A DNA stretch of 64,000 bases from Dyella ginsengisoli LA-4 (GTDB lineage: Bacteria; Pseudomonadota; Gammaproteobacteria; Xanthomonadales; Rhodanobacteraceae): contig NZ_AMSF01000025.1 of the NCBI RefSeq assembly GCF_000334915.1, positions 62,001 to 126,000 of the forward strand. Reading direction: 5' to 3'. A model generated the notes under the pieces. It ran no database searches, was not told the DNA's origin, and saw nothing but the letters and a program-made list of their open reading frames with translations. Below, in pieces: positions 24,583 through 32,674 of this stretch. The stretch's first letter is position 1; every line of letters begins with the position of its first letter. The translations under genes were made by a program, and so were the position numbers.

Positions 24583-25218
24583 ATGAGTGCACCGACGCGA
24601 GACGGGAGGGGGGCGAGCCGCTCGTCGAACCTCTCGCGCGTACTTGCCGCATGCTTTGCCCTTCTCCCCCTTTCCGGGTGCATCCAAGCCATGACCCAAA
24701 CGCCCGTCGCACAACACATGGTCAACGGCAATCTTCTGCCGTTGCGATTCAAGATCCACAGCTTCTCGGCGTATGCGTTCAATACGTTGAAGTGCAAGGT
24801 CATCTACTTCAACGAGGACTTCACGGCGGAAGACGCCGACAAGCCCTCCGGCCCGCCCCCCGAGGGCGACTACCGCTCCACCTGGGGCTTTGGCTCCTAC
24901 AGCGGCATCCGCAACTTCCCGGGCCCGGTCGAAGTGACCTGGACCTCGCTGGATGGGCAGGACCATCACGCGTCGATCGATCTGGCGGAGATCTTCAAGG
25001 GCGAAGAGATACTGCATCGCGTGCCCGACGAGGAAATCCCCGACGGAATGTATCCGCAGGGTCTCTATCTCGACCCGGGCATTTTTGTCGAAGTGAACGA
25101 CCGGACGATCAGCGTGTACATGAAGGCGATGATCCCCACAAAACACCTTCAGATTCCTGGGAACAAAAACAGCAACACCAGACACGATCTGATGCTCGCC
25201 TGGACTCACACGTACTGA
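24583..25218 (+). CDS. Lipoprotein, candidate immunity protein of the Tle1-like effector
   Basis: A 211-aa lipoprotein with signal region RVLAACFALLPLSGC, lipobox LSGC and Cys33. The mature part of about 180 residues looks beta-rich (KIHSFSAYAFNTLKCKVIYF, GPVEVTWTSLDGQDHHASID). It sits directly before the phospholipase-effector gene (20-bp gap). Periplasmic lipoproteins in that position are the usual immunity proteins (Tli) of Tle phospholipases, so immunity is a reasonable inference, not shown. The frame is open back to a GTG at 24346 overlapping the upstream stop, but the 79 extra residues lack character. The ATG at 24583 has a weak ribosome site, so the start is uncertain. Base composition is less GC-rich than the surroundings. 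Confidence 0.7.
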   Translation: MSAPTRDGRGASRSSNLSRVLAACFALLPLSGCIQAMTQTPVAQHMVNGNLLPLRFKIHSFSAYAFNTLKCKVIYFNEDFTAEDADKPSGPPPEGDYRSTWGFGSYSGIRNFPGPVEVTWTSLDGQDHHASIDLAEIFKGEEILHRVPDEEIPDGMYPQGLYLDPGIFVEVNDRTISVYMKAMIPTKHLQIPGNKNSNTRHDLMLAWTHTY

Positions 25219-25238
25219 TCTGACGGGAGTGCCAAGGA

Positions 25239-26648
25239 ATGGCAGAGAAGCATCAAATGCAACCGGATGGTTTTCTCGGCGACGGGGTTACGTTCTATCC
25301 AGCCAACAGCACGCGGTTGGCCATGTACGAGAGGGCTCGGGAGCAGCTGACCAAATTCGAGGAGCCCGTGCTTATCCACGCTGGAAATCCTCACGAATAT
25401 CTCTTTGTTGCCGCCCTTGATGGAACGGGTAATGACGTCAACAAAGATCCCGAACACGCCACGAATGTAGCCCGGATACGGCAAGCGATCGCAACGCATA
25501 CATCCGAGCATCCGAATATCCGGGTTGACTATGTTGCTGGCGCAGGCACCCAGAGCAATGCCCTCAAGCGCGCAATAGATGGTGCCGACGGCTACACCTG
25601 CGAAGAACGCGCTGAGCTCATGTACAAGAAGTTTATCGAGCAGGCCAAGGAGTGGCATGAGGCTGATCCGGATGCTCAGATTTCCATCGCTTCAATCGGC
25701 TTCAGCCGGGGAGCAGATGAGGTCGCCATCTTTGCTCGCTTGGTGCACGAACGTGGTATCCAGGACCCCGCTGGCGCCAAATACACCTACACCTCCGACG
25801 GTCTGGTGAAGCAAGTCGAGTACACCCTGCCTCCGCTGGTGCAACCCGGCCAGGTCGCACAGGCGGTGGCGTTGATGGATCCGGTCGGTACCGGCAGCGA
25901 GGTGCGCAACGACGACCGACGGCTGCCGCCAACGGTGATTTCCGGCATCCAGCTGACCTCTACGGACGAGCGACGCTGGCTATTCAAGTCAGACCACATC
26001 ATCGATCCGGGCATCACCCCGGACGGCCGCTTCGCCGGTATCTACGTGCCGGGCGCACATTCCGACGTGGGCGGCAGCTATCACCGCAATGGCCTCTCCA
26101 ACCGGGCCGGCAACCTGGTGATCGACTACCTCAACGGCCTCAGCGACCAGCCGTTCCTGACCAAGCAGCCAGAGCCGGACGATCCGCGACTCAACGTGGT
26201 CCATCGGTCCGAAGAGGGCATGTTCATCTATCGCATCACGCCGAAGGTCGACCGGCTCAAGCCCGAGGGCTATCGCGAGCTGCTGGTGCCTCGCCGCGAT
26301 ATCGGCAAGGTCGCCGATCCGTTCAACAACGAGCCGCGCGACGAGACGGTCAACGCGCGCTACCCGCGCCAGGCGATGCCGAATGGCCCGGTACCCGACG
26401 CACCCGCGGCCTTGGTCGGTCCCCAGGCGCAGTCCGTATCCGCGGAAGTCGATCGCATGCTCGCGTCCGCACGTGCAAACGACTGGTCAGGCTTTCGGCA
26501 AGGCACCGAACGCTTCGCGGCCCTGGACCCGGGCCAGGCATTGCGCCAGGAGGCTCGCGCAACCGTGGACAAGCAGATGCAGACGCGGGAATCGCCGCCG
26601 CAAAGGCCCGATCTTCCGGTCACTCCATCCCAAGGCTGGCAACGATGA
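25239..26648 (+). CDS. Tle1-like phospholipase effector (DUF2235 domain)
   Basis: A 469-aa alpha/beta hydrolase of the DUF2235/Tle1 family, whose members are antibacterial phospholipases delivered by type VI secretion. Visible motifs: AALDGTGND at about 58-66, nucleophile elbow SIGFSRGADEVA with Ser156, catalytic-type Asp214 in ALMDPVGTG, the STDERR motif at 241-246, and His274 in YVPGAHSDVGGSYHRNGLS. All three triad residues are present. There is no signal peptide, as expected for a delivered effector. Residues about 395-450 form a charged helical tail (SAEVDRMLASARANDWSGF) outside the hydrolase domain. The next gene starts inside its stop (ATGA). Secretion genes are not in the window; X-type T4SS delivery is an alternative, although no clear XVIPCD tail is seen. 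Confidence 0.85.
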   Translation: MAEKHQMQPDGFLGDGVTFYPANSTRLAMYERAREQLTKFEEPVLIHAGNPHEYLFVAALDGTGNDVNKDPEHATNVARIRQAIATHTSEHPNIRVDYVAGAGTQSNALKRAIDGADGYTCEERAELMYKKFIEQAKEWHEADPDAQISIASIGFSRGADEVAIFARLVHERGIQDPAGAKYTYTSDGLVKQVEYTLPPLVQPGQVAQAVALMDPVGTGSEVRNDDRRLPPTVISGIQLTSTDERRWLFKSDHIIDPGITPDGRFAGIYVPGAHSDVGGSYHRNGLSNRAGNLVIDYLNGLSDQPFLTKQPEPDDPRLNVVHRSEEGMFIYRITPKVDRLKPEGYRELLVPRRDIGKVADPFNNEPRDETVNARYPRQAMPNGPVPDAPAALVGPQAQSVSAEVDRMLASARANDWSGFRQGTERFAALDPGQALRQEARATVDKQMQTRESPPQRPDLPVTPSQGWQR

Positions 26649-27232
26649 ACGCGCCGGGCCCTCTGCAGCCGGCCGAAGTGGCTGGCCTGATCAGCAAGAC
26701 CGCCGTGCTGATGGAGCAGTTCGACCGCCGCTGCGGCGAGATCGAGCAGCGCCTGCTTACGCATTCGGGCGAGCTGGAGCGGTTGAGCCAGCAGGTGCCG
26801 GCGATCGTGCGGCAGTCGGCGGACGGCTCGCTGCACGCGCTGCCGGGGCTGGTGATGGACCGGCTGGGTGGCGGCCTGGAACGGCCGGTGCAGGACTACC
26901 AGCAACGCCTGCATCGTGCCGGCGGCGAACTGGAGACCGCAGCGCTCAAGCTCGGTGGACAGATCGAACGGCTGCAGCGACTACACCGGCTGCTGCTGTG
27001 GAAGACGGTCGCCGCCGTGGCAGCCTGTCTGGCTCTGCTGCTGGCCGGCGGTGCGTGGCTGTCGCTGCACTATGCGGGTGTGATCGAACAGAACCGGCTG
27101 TCGGCCGAACTGCTGCAGGCCTACAACCGCGCCGACGTCACGCTGTGCGACGGGCGCCTGTGCGCCAACGTCGAGACCCGCGGCAAGCGCTACGGCGAGC
27201 GCGGCCAGTACGCCCCGGTCGCACCCCGCTGA
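26645..27232 (+). CDS. Coiled-coil, single-TM protein coupled to the effector gene
   Basis: A 195-aa protein I cannot assign to a named family. Residues 1-115 are mostly helical with heptad-like spacing (e.g. EIEQRLLTHSGELERLSQQV and LKLGGQIERLQRLHRLL). One transmembrane helix follows at about 117-143 (KTVAAVAACLALLLAGGAWL), then a short outer segment with a close cysteine pair, LCDGRLCANV (Cys168, Cys173). Its ATG overlaps the effector stop (ATGA), so it is made with the effector. Topology would place the coiled coil in the cytoplasm and the Cys pair in the periplasm. Possible roles are effector loading or anchoring, or a second immunity factor; none is shown. Confidence 0.75.
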   Translation: MNAPGPLQPAEVAGLISKTAVLMEQFDRRCGEIEQRLLTHSGELERLSQQVPAIVRQSADGSLHALPGLVMDRLGGGLERPVQDYQQRLHRAGGELETAALKLGGQIERLQRLHRLLLWKTVAAVAACLALLLAGGAWLSLHYAGVIEQNRLSAELLQAYNRADVTLCDGRLCANVETRGKRYGERGQYAPVAPR

Positions 27233-27252
27233 CGTCGCTCACCGCGGACCAT

Positions 27253-29034
27253 TCAACCGGCCGGCCTGGACTTGCAGTCGCAGCCGTAGTCCGGCTCCGG
27301 GCCGCCGTCGGCGATGAACCGGTCGATGCGCTTCTCCAGCACCGGCAGCGGCACCGAGCCGATCTGCAGCACGGTGTCGTGGAAAGCGCGCAGCTTGAAC
27401 TTGTCGCCCAGCGCCTGCTCCGCCTTGTGGCGCAGCTCCAGGATCTTCAGGTAGCCGATCTCGTAGGACAGCGCCTGCGCCGGCCAGCTGATGTAGCGGT
27501 CGACCTCGTTGGCAATCTCGCGATCGGACAGCGCGGTGTTCTTCGTCAGGTAATCGATCGCCTGCTGGCGGGTCCAGCCATCGTGGTGGATGCCGGTGTC
27601 CACCACCAGCCGGCAGGCGCGCCACATCTGGTAGGTGAGGTAGCCGAAGCGCTCATAGGGCGTGTGGTAGATGCCCATCTCGTTGCCGAGGTACTCGGCG
27701 TACAGCGCCCAGCCCTCGCCATAGGCGGAGATGTAGCCGTCGCGGCGGAAGGCGGGCTGGCCGCGTTGCTCGGCGGCCAGGGCCAGCTGCAGCGCATGGC
27801 CGGGCATCGACTCGTGCAGGGTCAGCGCCGGCATGTTGTAGAGCGGGCGCGACTTCAGGTCGTAGGTGTTGACCAGGTAGGTGTCGGCACCACCGCGACC
27901 GGAGGTGTAATACGGCGCGATGTCGGCCGGCACCGGCTCGATCGCGAAGCGTTGGCGCGGCAGCCGTCCGAAGAACTTGCCGAGCTGGCCATCGACCTGC
28001 TTGGCCACCCAGGCCGTGCGCATCAGCAGCTCGTCCGGGGTCTTGGCGTAGAACTGCGGGTCGGTGCGCAGGAAATGCAGGAACTCGGGGAAGCTGCCCT
28101 TGAAGCCGGTCTGCTTCATCGTTTCCAGCATCTGCGCGTGGATCTTCGCCACCTGCTCGAGGCCCAGCTGATGGATCGCCTCGGGATCCAGATCCAGCGT
28201 GGTGTACTCGCGGATCTGCTGGCGATAGAACGCCTTGCCGTCCGGCAGCGCCTCGGCCGCCAGCGTGGTGCGCGCCTGCGGCACGTATTCGTTGCGGAAG
28301 AACGCCAACAGCTTCTGGTAGGCCGGGATCACGTCGTCGCGCACGCGGCGCAGCGCCTCGCCCTGCAGGGCCTGCGCCTGGTCGGTGGAGAAGCTGTCCG
28401 GCAGGTGCTTGAACGGCGCGTAGAAGCTGCTGTCGGTCGGATCGGCGAGGTCGGCGACCGCGGCGATCGACACGTCGCGCCCGTCCAGCACTGCCCGCGG
28501 CACGCTGAAGCCACGCTTCAGGCCGGCGCGCATGTTGGCGATCTGCTGGTCGAAGTAGGCGGGGATCTGGCCGAGCCGGTCCAGGTAGTGCTCGTAGTCG
28601 TCGACGCTGCGCAGGTGATCGTCGTGCAGTTCGTAGCCGATGTCGCCCCAGAACGAGGAGTCGCTGTTGAACGGCATCTGCCAGACCTTGAAGCGCTGGT
28701 CGGCGAGCAGGTTGGCGATCTGCGCGCGGTAGACCTCGTAGTTCACCCGCTCGCCGGGCGACAGTGCCTGCAGGTCGATCGCATCCAGGTCCTTCAGCAC
28801 CTGCTGCCAGCGCTCCAGCCTTGCCTGCTGGGTCGCCGCATCGACGCTGTCCAGGCGGCCGTCGCCGGGGACGGCCTCGCCCGAGCTGCTGATGCCGCTC
28901 TGCCCGGTCCGCCATGCCCACTCCTGCGAATAGATCGCATGGAAGCGTGCATCGGCATCGTTCGCCTGTGCGCCGGCCATGACGGGGACCAGGCCCAGGA
29001 CCGCGGCCAGCAGGCCGCCCAGCAGGTACTTCAT
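27253..29034 (-). CDS. Exported DUF885 family protein (HExxxGH metallopeptidase-like)
   Basis: A 593-aa exported protein of the DUF885 family. It has a signal peptide, MKYLLGGLLAAVLGLVPVMA. The conserved metal-site motif is in PALTLHESMPGHALQLALA (HESMPGH), followed by GYISAYGEGWALYAEYLGNE, where the Glu is the likely third ligand. Other signatures are RDVSIAAVADLADPTDSSFY and YEIGYLKILELRHKAEQALG. Family members are predicted zinc peptidases of the periplasm, often annotated only as DUF885. Cysteines near the C terminus (DYGCDCKSRP) are unusual. The long open frame extending upstream is rejected because the signal peptide fixes the start. It converges with the effector locus, 20 bp apart. 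Confidence 0.9.
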   Translation of the reverse strand: MKYLLGGLLAAVLGLVPVMAGAQANDADARFHAIYSQEWAWRTGQSGISSSGEAVPGDGRLDSVDAATQQARLERWQQVLKDLDAIDLQALSPGERVNYEVYRAQIANLLADQRFKVWQMPFNSDSSFWGDIGYELHDDHLRSVDDYEHYLDRLGQIPAYFDQQIANMRAGLKRGFSVPRAVLDGRDVSIAAVADLADPTDSSFYAPFKHLPDSFSTDQAQALQGEALRRVRDDVIPAYQKLLAFFRNEYVPQARTTLAAEALPDGKAFYRQQIREYTTLDLDPEAIHQLGLEQVAKIHAQMLETMKQTGFKGSFPEFLHFLRTDPQFYAKTPDELLMRTAWVAKQVDGQLGKFFGRLPRQRFAIEPVPADIAPYYTSGRGGADTYLVNTYDLKSRPLYNMPALTLHESMPGHALQLALAAEQRGQPAFRRDGYISAYGEGWALYAEYLGNEMGIYHTPYERFGYLTYQMWRACRLVVDTGIHHDGWTRQQAIDYLTKNTALSDREIANEVDRYISWPAQALSYEIGYLKILELRHKAEQALGDKFKLRAFHDTVLQIGSVPLPVLEKRIDRFIADGGPEPDYGCDCKSRPAG

Positions 29035-29095
29035 CGAGACGTTCCCTCCGCGGATCAGTCGGTGATCTTCGCAGAGATTGCGCGCAATGCCAGCG

Positions 29096-29800
29096 TCAAT
29101 CCATGCCGGCGTAGTAACTGCGCATCGCCGTGAGGTAGGCGTCGAGGTTGTGTTCCGGGCGGTCGGCGAAGCATTCGCCGGTCTCGCCCAGGCCAGCGAT
29201 GCGGTCCGGCCGGAAGTTGCGGAAGTCCCGGCGCAGCCGGCACCAGGTGCCCAGGGTCCAGGCGCCGCCCCAGAACGCCAGGCACAACGGTTCGACTTCG
29301 CGCTCGCTGGAGCGCCCGGCCTCGTCGCGATAATCCAGCCGCAGCACCTGGCGCCCCTCGATGGCCGCGTGCAGCCGGTCGATGCGGGCGGCGAACGCGG
29401 CCTGCGCCTCGTCGCGCCAGACCGGCGCATAGATGCGCGTACGGGAAGAGCGCTCGCGCAGCTCCGGCGGCAGCACCGCCTCGATCTTCATCAGCGCCGC
29501 CTGGGCGCCGGCAGACAGCCGGTCGCCGGCGAACGCCCGCACGAAGCGCGTGCCGACCACCAGCGATTCGAGCTCGTCGGCGGTGAACATCAGCGGCGGG
29601 ATGTCCGCGCCCTTGCGCAGCACGTAGCCGACCCCGGCTTCGCCCTCGATCGGCACGCCGGACAGCTGCAGGTCGGCCACGTCGCGATAGACCGTTCGCA
29701 GCGAGACGCCCAGGGTGCCGGCCAGCGAACGGGCCGGCAGCGCGGTGCGGCGGCCGCGCAGGGCATGGATGATGAGGAACAGGCGGTCGGCGCGGCGCAT
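29096..29800 (-). CDS. YafY-type transcriptional regulator (HTH plus WYL domain)
   Basis: A 234-aa DNA-binding regulator. The N-terminal winged helix begins MRRADRLFLIIHALRGRRT and contains SLAGTLGVSLRTVYRDVADL, then the wing SGVPIEGEAGVGYVLRKGAD. The C-terminal half is a WYL ligand-binding domain (QVLRLDYRDEAGRSSEREVE, then LAFWGGAWTLGTWCRLRRDF). The ATG at 29800 matches the usual MRRADRLF start; a GTG two codons upstream is also in frame. Such regulators normally control an adjacent gene for a small-molecule response. The nearest candidates are the GST gene upstream and the GFA/NIPSNAP group beyond it. Confidence 0.9.
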   Translation of the reverse strand: MRRADRLFLIIHALRGRRTALPARSLAGTLGVSLRTVYRDVADLQLSGVPIEGEAGVGYVLRKGADIPPLMFTADELESLVVGTRFVRAFAGDRLSAGAQAALMKIEAVLPPELRERSSRTRIYAPVWRDEAQAAFAARIDRLHAAIEGRQVLRLDYRDEAGRSSEREVEPLCLAFWGGAWTLGTWCRLRRDFRNFRPDRIAGLGETGECFADRPEHNLDAYLTAMRSYYAGMD

Positions 29801-29895
29801 CCGCACATGATGCCCTGCCCCCGGTCGCAGCGCCTGCGACGTCGGTCATGCCGGTCCGCGCGGATTCCTGCCCGGACCGACCGGCAACCCATGGC

Positions 29896-30522
29896 TCAAC
29901 CCTGCTGCGCGGCGTAGTCGGCGTCCTTCGCCAGCGCCCGCTGCATCGCCGGACGGGCGAGGACGCGATCGATGTAGCCGCGGATCGCCGGGTGCTCCGG
30001 CACCAGCTGGAACTTCGTGGTCCAGTTAAGGGCGGTTCCCCACAGCACGTCGGCTGCGGTGAAACGCTCGCCGAACAGCCAGGGACCGGTCGTCAGCTGG
30101 GCCACCAGGGTGTCGTAGACCTGCTCCCAGGTGCCGTAGGGCGAAGTCGATGGCGCCGCCGGTTCGCGCTTCATGGCGCGATCGACGATCGCCGGCTCGA
30201 AGCACGAGCCGTAGAACACCAGCCAGCGCAGATAGGGGCCGCGCAGCGGGTCGCCGATCGACGGCGCCAGGCCCTTTTCCGGATACAGGTCGGCCAGGTA
30301 GATGAAGACCGCGGGCTGCTCGGCCACCAGCGCACCATCGTGGAGGATTGCCGGCACCTTGCCCATCGGGTTGATCGCCAGGTAGTCCGGTGCCCGCTGG
30401 GCGCCGGTCTTCAGGCTGAGCAGATGCAGGTCGTAGTCCACGCCCAGTTCCTCGAACAGGGCGAGCGTGCCGCCGGCGCGGGTCTGCGGGGCGTAGAAGA
30501 AGGTGACTCGGGGCGTGGTCAT
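29896..30522 (-). CDS. Glutathione S-transferase family protein
   Basis: A 208-aa cytoplasmic protein with a thioredoxin-like N-terminal domain (TTPRVTFFYAPQTRAGGTLA; then NPMGKVPAILHDGALVAEQP with the conserved cis-Pro and the Glu-Gln where many GSTs have Glu-Ser) and an all-helical C-terminal domain ending with GERFTAADVLWGTALNW, the N-capping box of GSTs. It probably conjugates glutathione to electrophiles or isomerises small molecules. The frame extends to an earlier ATG at 30564, but ATG 30522 gives the canonical N terminus. It lies between the YafY regulator and the GFA gene, all on the minus strand. Confidence 0.9.
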   Translation of the reverse strand: MTTPRVTFFYAPQTRAGGTLALFEELGVDYDLHLLSLKTGAQRAPDYLAINPMGKVPAILHDGALVAEQPAVFIYLADLYPEKGLAPSIGDPLRGPYLRWLVFYGSCFEPAIVDRAMKREPAAPSTSPYGTWEQVYDTLVAQLTTGPWLFGERFTAADVLWGTALNWTTKFQLVPEHPAIRGYIDRVLARPAMQRALAKDADYAAQQG

Positions 30523-30560
30523 GGCGGGCGATCCCTCGTGGTGATGGCTCGGCGATGGTT

Positions 30561-30965
30561 TCACAGGTGGCGGGTTTCCGCCGACGGGTGCATCCAGTCG
30601 TTGTCCCGGCCGTTGCTGTAGCGCAGAGGTGCGGCGATCAGCGCCTGCGGCTCGACATCGTCCAGGCAGGCCAGGTTGATGCTCAGGAAATCGCCGCCGA
30701 GCACGTCCAGGTGGCCACGCCCGAACGGATGCACGCCACAGTGGCGGCAGAACAGGTGATGCATCGAGCGCGTGCCGAACTGGTAGTCCGACAGCTCCTC
30801 TTCGCCGCGGATCAGGCGGAACGCATCGGGCCGCACGATGACGCCCCAGGCCCGGGTCTTGCTGCAGATCGAGCAGTTGCAGCGACCGGTGCCCTCGGCC
30901 AGGTCGATGTCGGTTTCGAACGCGACGGCGCCGCAGTGGCAGCTGCCGTGATAAGTGGTCTTCAT
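30561..30965 (-). CDS. GFA family zinc-binding protein
   Basis: A 134-aa protein of the glutathione-dependent formaldehyde-activating (GFA/CENP-V) family. The zinc ligands are clear: [16 protein letters not shown] with CxC, then [13 protein letters not shown] with CxxC, and [13 protein letters not shown] with CxxC. Members bind glutathione adducts of formaldehyde or similar, though activity in non-Paracoccus members is unproven. The ATG overlaps the stop of the NIPSNAP gene (ATGA), making it the last gene of a four-gene coupled chain. Confidence 0.92.
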   Translation of the reverse strand: MKTTYHGSCHCGAVAFETDIDLAEGTGRCNCSICSKTRAWGVIVRPDAFRLIRGEEELSDYQFGTRSMHHLFCRHCGVHPFGRGHLDVLGGDFLSINLACLDDVEPQALIAAPLRYSNGRDNDWMHPSAETRHL

Positions 30966-31726
30966 GCAGGTGTCTCCATGGAAGGTTCGACGCGTCGCGT
31001 CGCCATGTGGCCGCGCAGCAGGGACCGGGGTGTCGGCGCCAGGCGCAGCAGCTGCGGCGGCCCGGCCAGCCGGCGCGTCCACGCCTGCAGGGGGTTTTCC
31101 TCCGCCTCGGCCAGCAGCATCGCCGGCCACGGTGCGATGGCCGCCGGCGGATCGAACAGGCCGAACCAGACGAACACCGGCTCGTTCTCCCGCACCGGCA
31201 GGCGCGGAAAGTTGTTCGGCGCCGTTTCGCTCAGGCCACTGCCCAGCACCCGCAGGCCACGAGCCGCCAGCCACGGGCGGATCTCGTCGTCGAACGCACG
31301 GGCCAGCGTCGTACCGACCATGGCCTCGACCGGGCAGACCATGGCCGCCAGCCAGCCGGGAGGCCCGGCACGTCCCGGGACCGGCCGGCTCGCCCCCGGC
31401 AGGTCGAGCGGTTGCCAGGGACGCAGCAGCAGCACATCGTCCGAATCGATCATGGTGGCGTTGGCCGCGTCCCGGTGGTGATGCCAGACCGGGCCGTCGT
31501 AGAACGCGCCCAGCGCCCGTGCCCGCGTCGCCATGTCGGCAAAGCCGCGCAGCCAGACGAAGCGGTCCGGATCGTCCAGGTCGCGGAACTGGCCCGGCAG
31601 CACGATGCCCAGCGCCTCCTGGGACTCGACGAACTCGCGTTCGAACAACTCCACCAGGCGCTCGCGCTGGCCCGCGCGCAGGGTGTACTGGCGCAGCTCG
31701 AGCACGCCGATCGCCGGCGCGCTCAT
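30962..31726 (-). CDS. NIPSNAP family protein
   Basis: A 254-aa protein with two ferredoxin-like NIPSNAP segments. The first begins [20 protein letters not shown], continues [20 protein letters not shown] and includes [27 protein letters not shown] proteins have no settled function; bacterial ones often sit with oxidative or electrophile-response genes. Its start and stop overlap both neighbours (ATGA at each end), so it is translationally coupled to a 61-aa small protein upstream and the GFA protein downstream. Confidence 0.88.
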   Translation of the reverse strand: MSAPAIGVLELRQYTLRAGQRERLVELFEREFVESQEALGIVLPGQFRDLDDPDRFVWLRGFADMATRARALGAFYDGPVWHHHRDAANATMIDSDDVLLLRPWQPLDLPGASRPVPGRAGPPGWLAAMVCPVEAMVGTTLARAFDDEIRPWLAARGLRVLGSGLSETAPNNFPRLPVRENEPVFVWFGLFDPPAAIAPWPAMLLAEAEENPLQAWTRRLAGPPQLLRLAPTPRSLLRGHMATRRVEPSMETPA

Positions 31727-31908
31727 CGGCGGCTCCTTCCCGGGCGCAGCAGCAGGGCCACCATGGCGAAAAGATGCGCACGCTTCGGACGCGCCGGGTC
31801 TTTCGTGGGGACCTCGCGCGGCGCCTGGATCCAGTGACCTTCCGTCAAGGTACCGCGCAGCCGCAGCGGGCCGTAGGCACGGATCACGCGTTCGAACCGG
31901 GTGCTCAT
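31723..31908 (-). CDS. Small hypothetical protein (61 aa) in DJ-1/NIPSNAP chain
   Basis: Product of 61 aa starting [20 protein letters not shown] and ending in an Arg-rich tail after a short hydrophobic stretch ([13 protein letters not shown]). I do not recognise a family. It is supported as a gene because its ATG overlaps the DJ-1 stop and its stop overlaps the NIPSNAP ATG, both as ATGA, so ribosomes would pass straight through. It could instead be only a coupling device. An in-frame start 33 bp further upstream encodes a poly-Gly stretch and is less likely. Confidence 0.6.
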   Translation of the reverse strand: MSTRFERVIRAYGPLRLRGTLTEGHWIQAPREVPTKDPARPKRAHLFAMVALLLRPGRSRR

Positions 31909-32519
31909 GCCACCGCCTCCTCCACCGGTTCGCCCACGCACCAGGGCGGCAACTGCGCGTGCTTGAACAGGCGGTACCAGTGTTCGCGGTCGCTCGGGTT
32001 GTAGAGGTCGAGCGTGCGGATCACCTCGCGGGCGAATTCCACGCTGCCCAGGTGACTGGCGGTGATCACGCCGCCGTCGCTGACCGCCAGGACCTCGCTG
32101 TCGTACTGGCTGGCACCGGCGTAACCGGGTATCTGGGCGAGCTGCCCGGCCCAGTTTCCGGTGTGGCGGCAGTCATCCAGCAGGCCGGCACGGGCCAGCG
32201 CCAGCACGCCGCTGTCGATGCCGGCGACCGGGGCACCGCCGGCGTGGATCTCCGCCACGAGGTCGACCGCCGGCTGCCCTTCCCCGCGCTGCCACAGATG
32301 CCCGCCGGGCACGATCACCAAGGCCGCGCGCTGCGGGTCGACCTCGGCCAGGGTGGTGTCGGGCTGCACGGTCAGCCCGCCCATCGAGGTCACGGCCTCC
32401 GGGCCGAAGCCGACCGTCCGCACCTGCCAGTCGCCCGGGCGACGCACCTCGCACAGGGCCAGCGCGGCCTGCCAGTCGGCGAAGCCGTCGAACACCAGAA
32501 CATGAACCGTATCGCGCAT
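31905..32519 (-). CDS. DJ-1/PfpI family protein
   Basis: A 204-aa member of the DJ-1/PfpI superfamily (class I glutamine-amidotransferase-like fold). It begins [20 protein letters not shown], with VIVPGGHLW in the middle. At the nucleophile elbow, where active members have AICxG, it reads [15 protein letters not shown], with Asp-Ser in place of Cys. The usual cysteine is therefore missing and glyoxalase- or deglycase-type activity is doubtful; a sensing or regulatory role is possible. It starts the ATGA-linked chain DJ-1, small ORF, NIPSNAP, GFA. It is divergent from fbp with a 155-bp gap. Confidence 0.85.
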   Translation of the reverse strand: MRDTVHVLVFDGFADWQAALALCEVRRPGDWQVRTVGFGPEAVTSMGGLTVQPDTTLAEVDPQRAALVIVPGGHLWQRGEGQPAVDLVAEIHAGGAPVAGIDSGVLALARAGLLDDCRHTGNWAGQLAQIPGYAGASQYDSEVLAVSDGGVITASHLGSVEFAREVIRTLDLYNPSDREHWYRLFKHAQLPPWCVGEPVEEAVA

Positions 32520-32674
32520 GGGCTTGCCCTCCGTGGGTGGAGCGCAAGCATGGTCCCGGGCTGCTGCCAACGTGCTGTCAGCAGCCCGACCGTTCGGGGC
32601 GGATAGTGAGTGCCGGCTGGCGTGGCCCCGGCGCGCACGGGACAATGGCGGTCCTTTTCCGTCACGGAGACGCC

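Noticed and set aside
26383-29133. 916-residue open frame on the plus strand
   Set aside because: Overlaps the effector end and is antisense to the DUF885 gene; no recognisable protein features.
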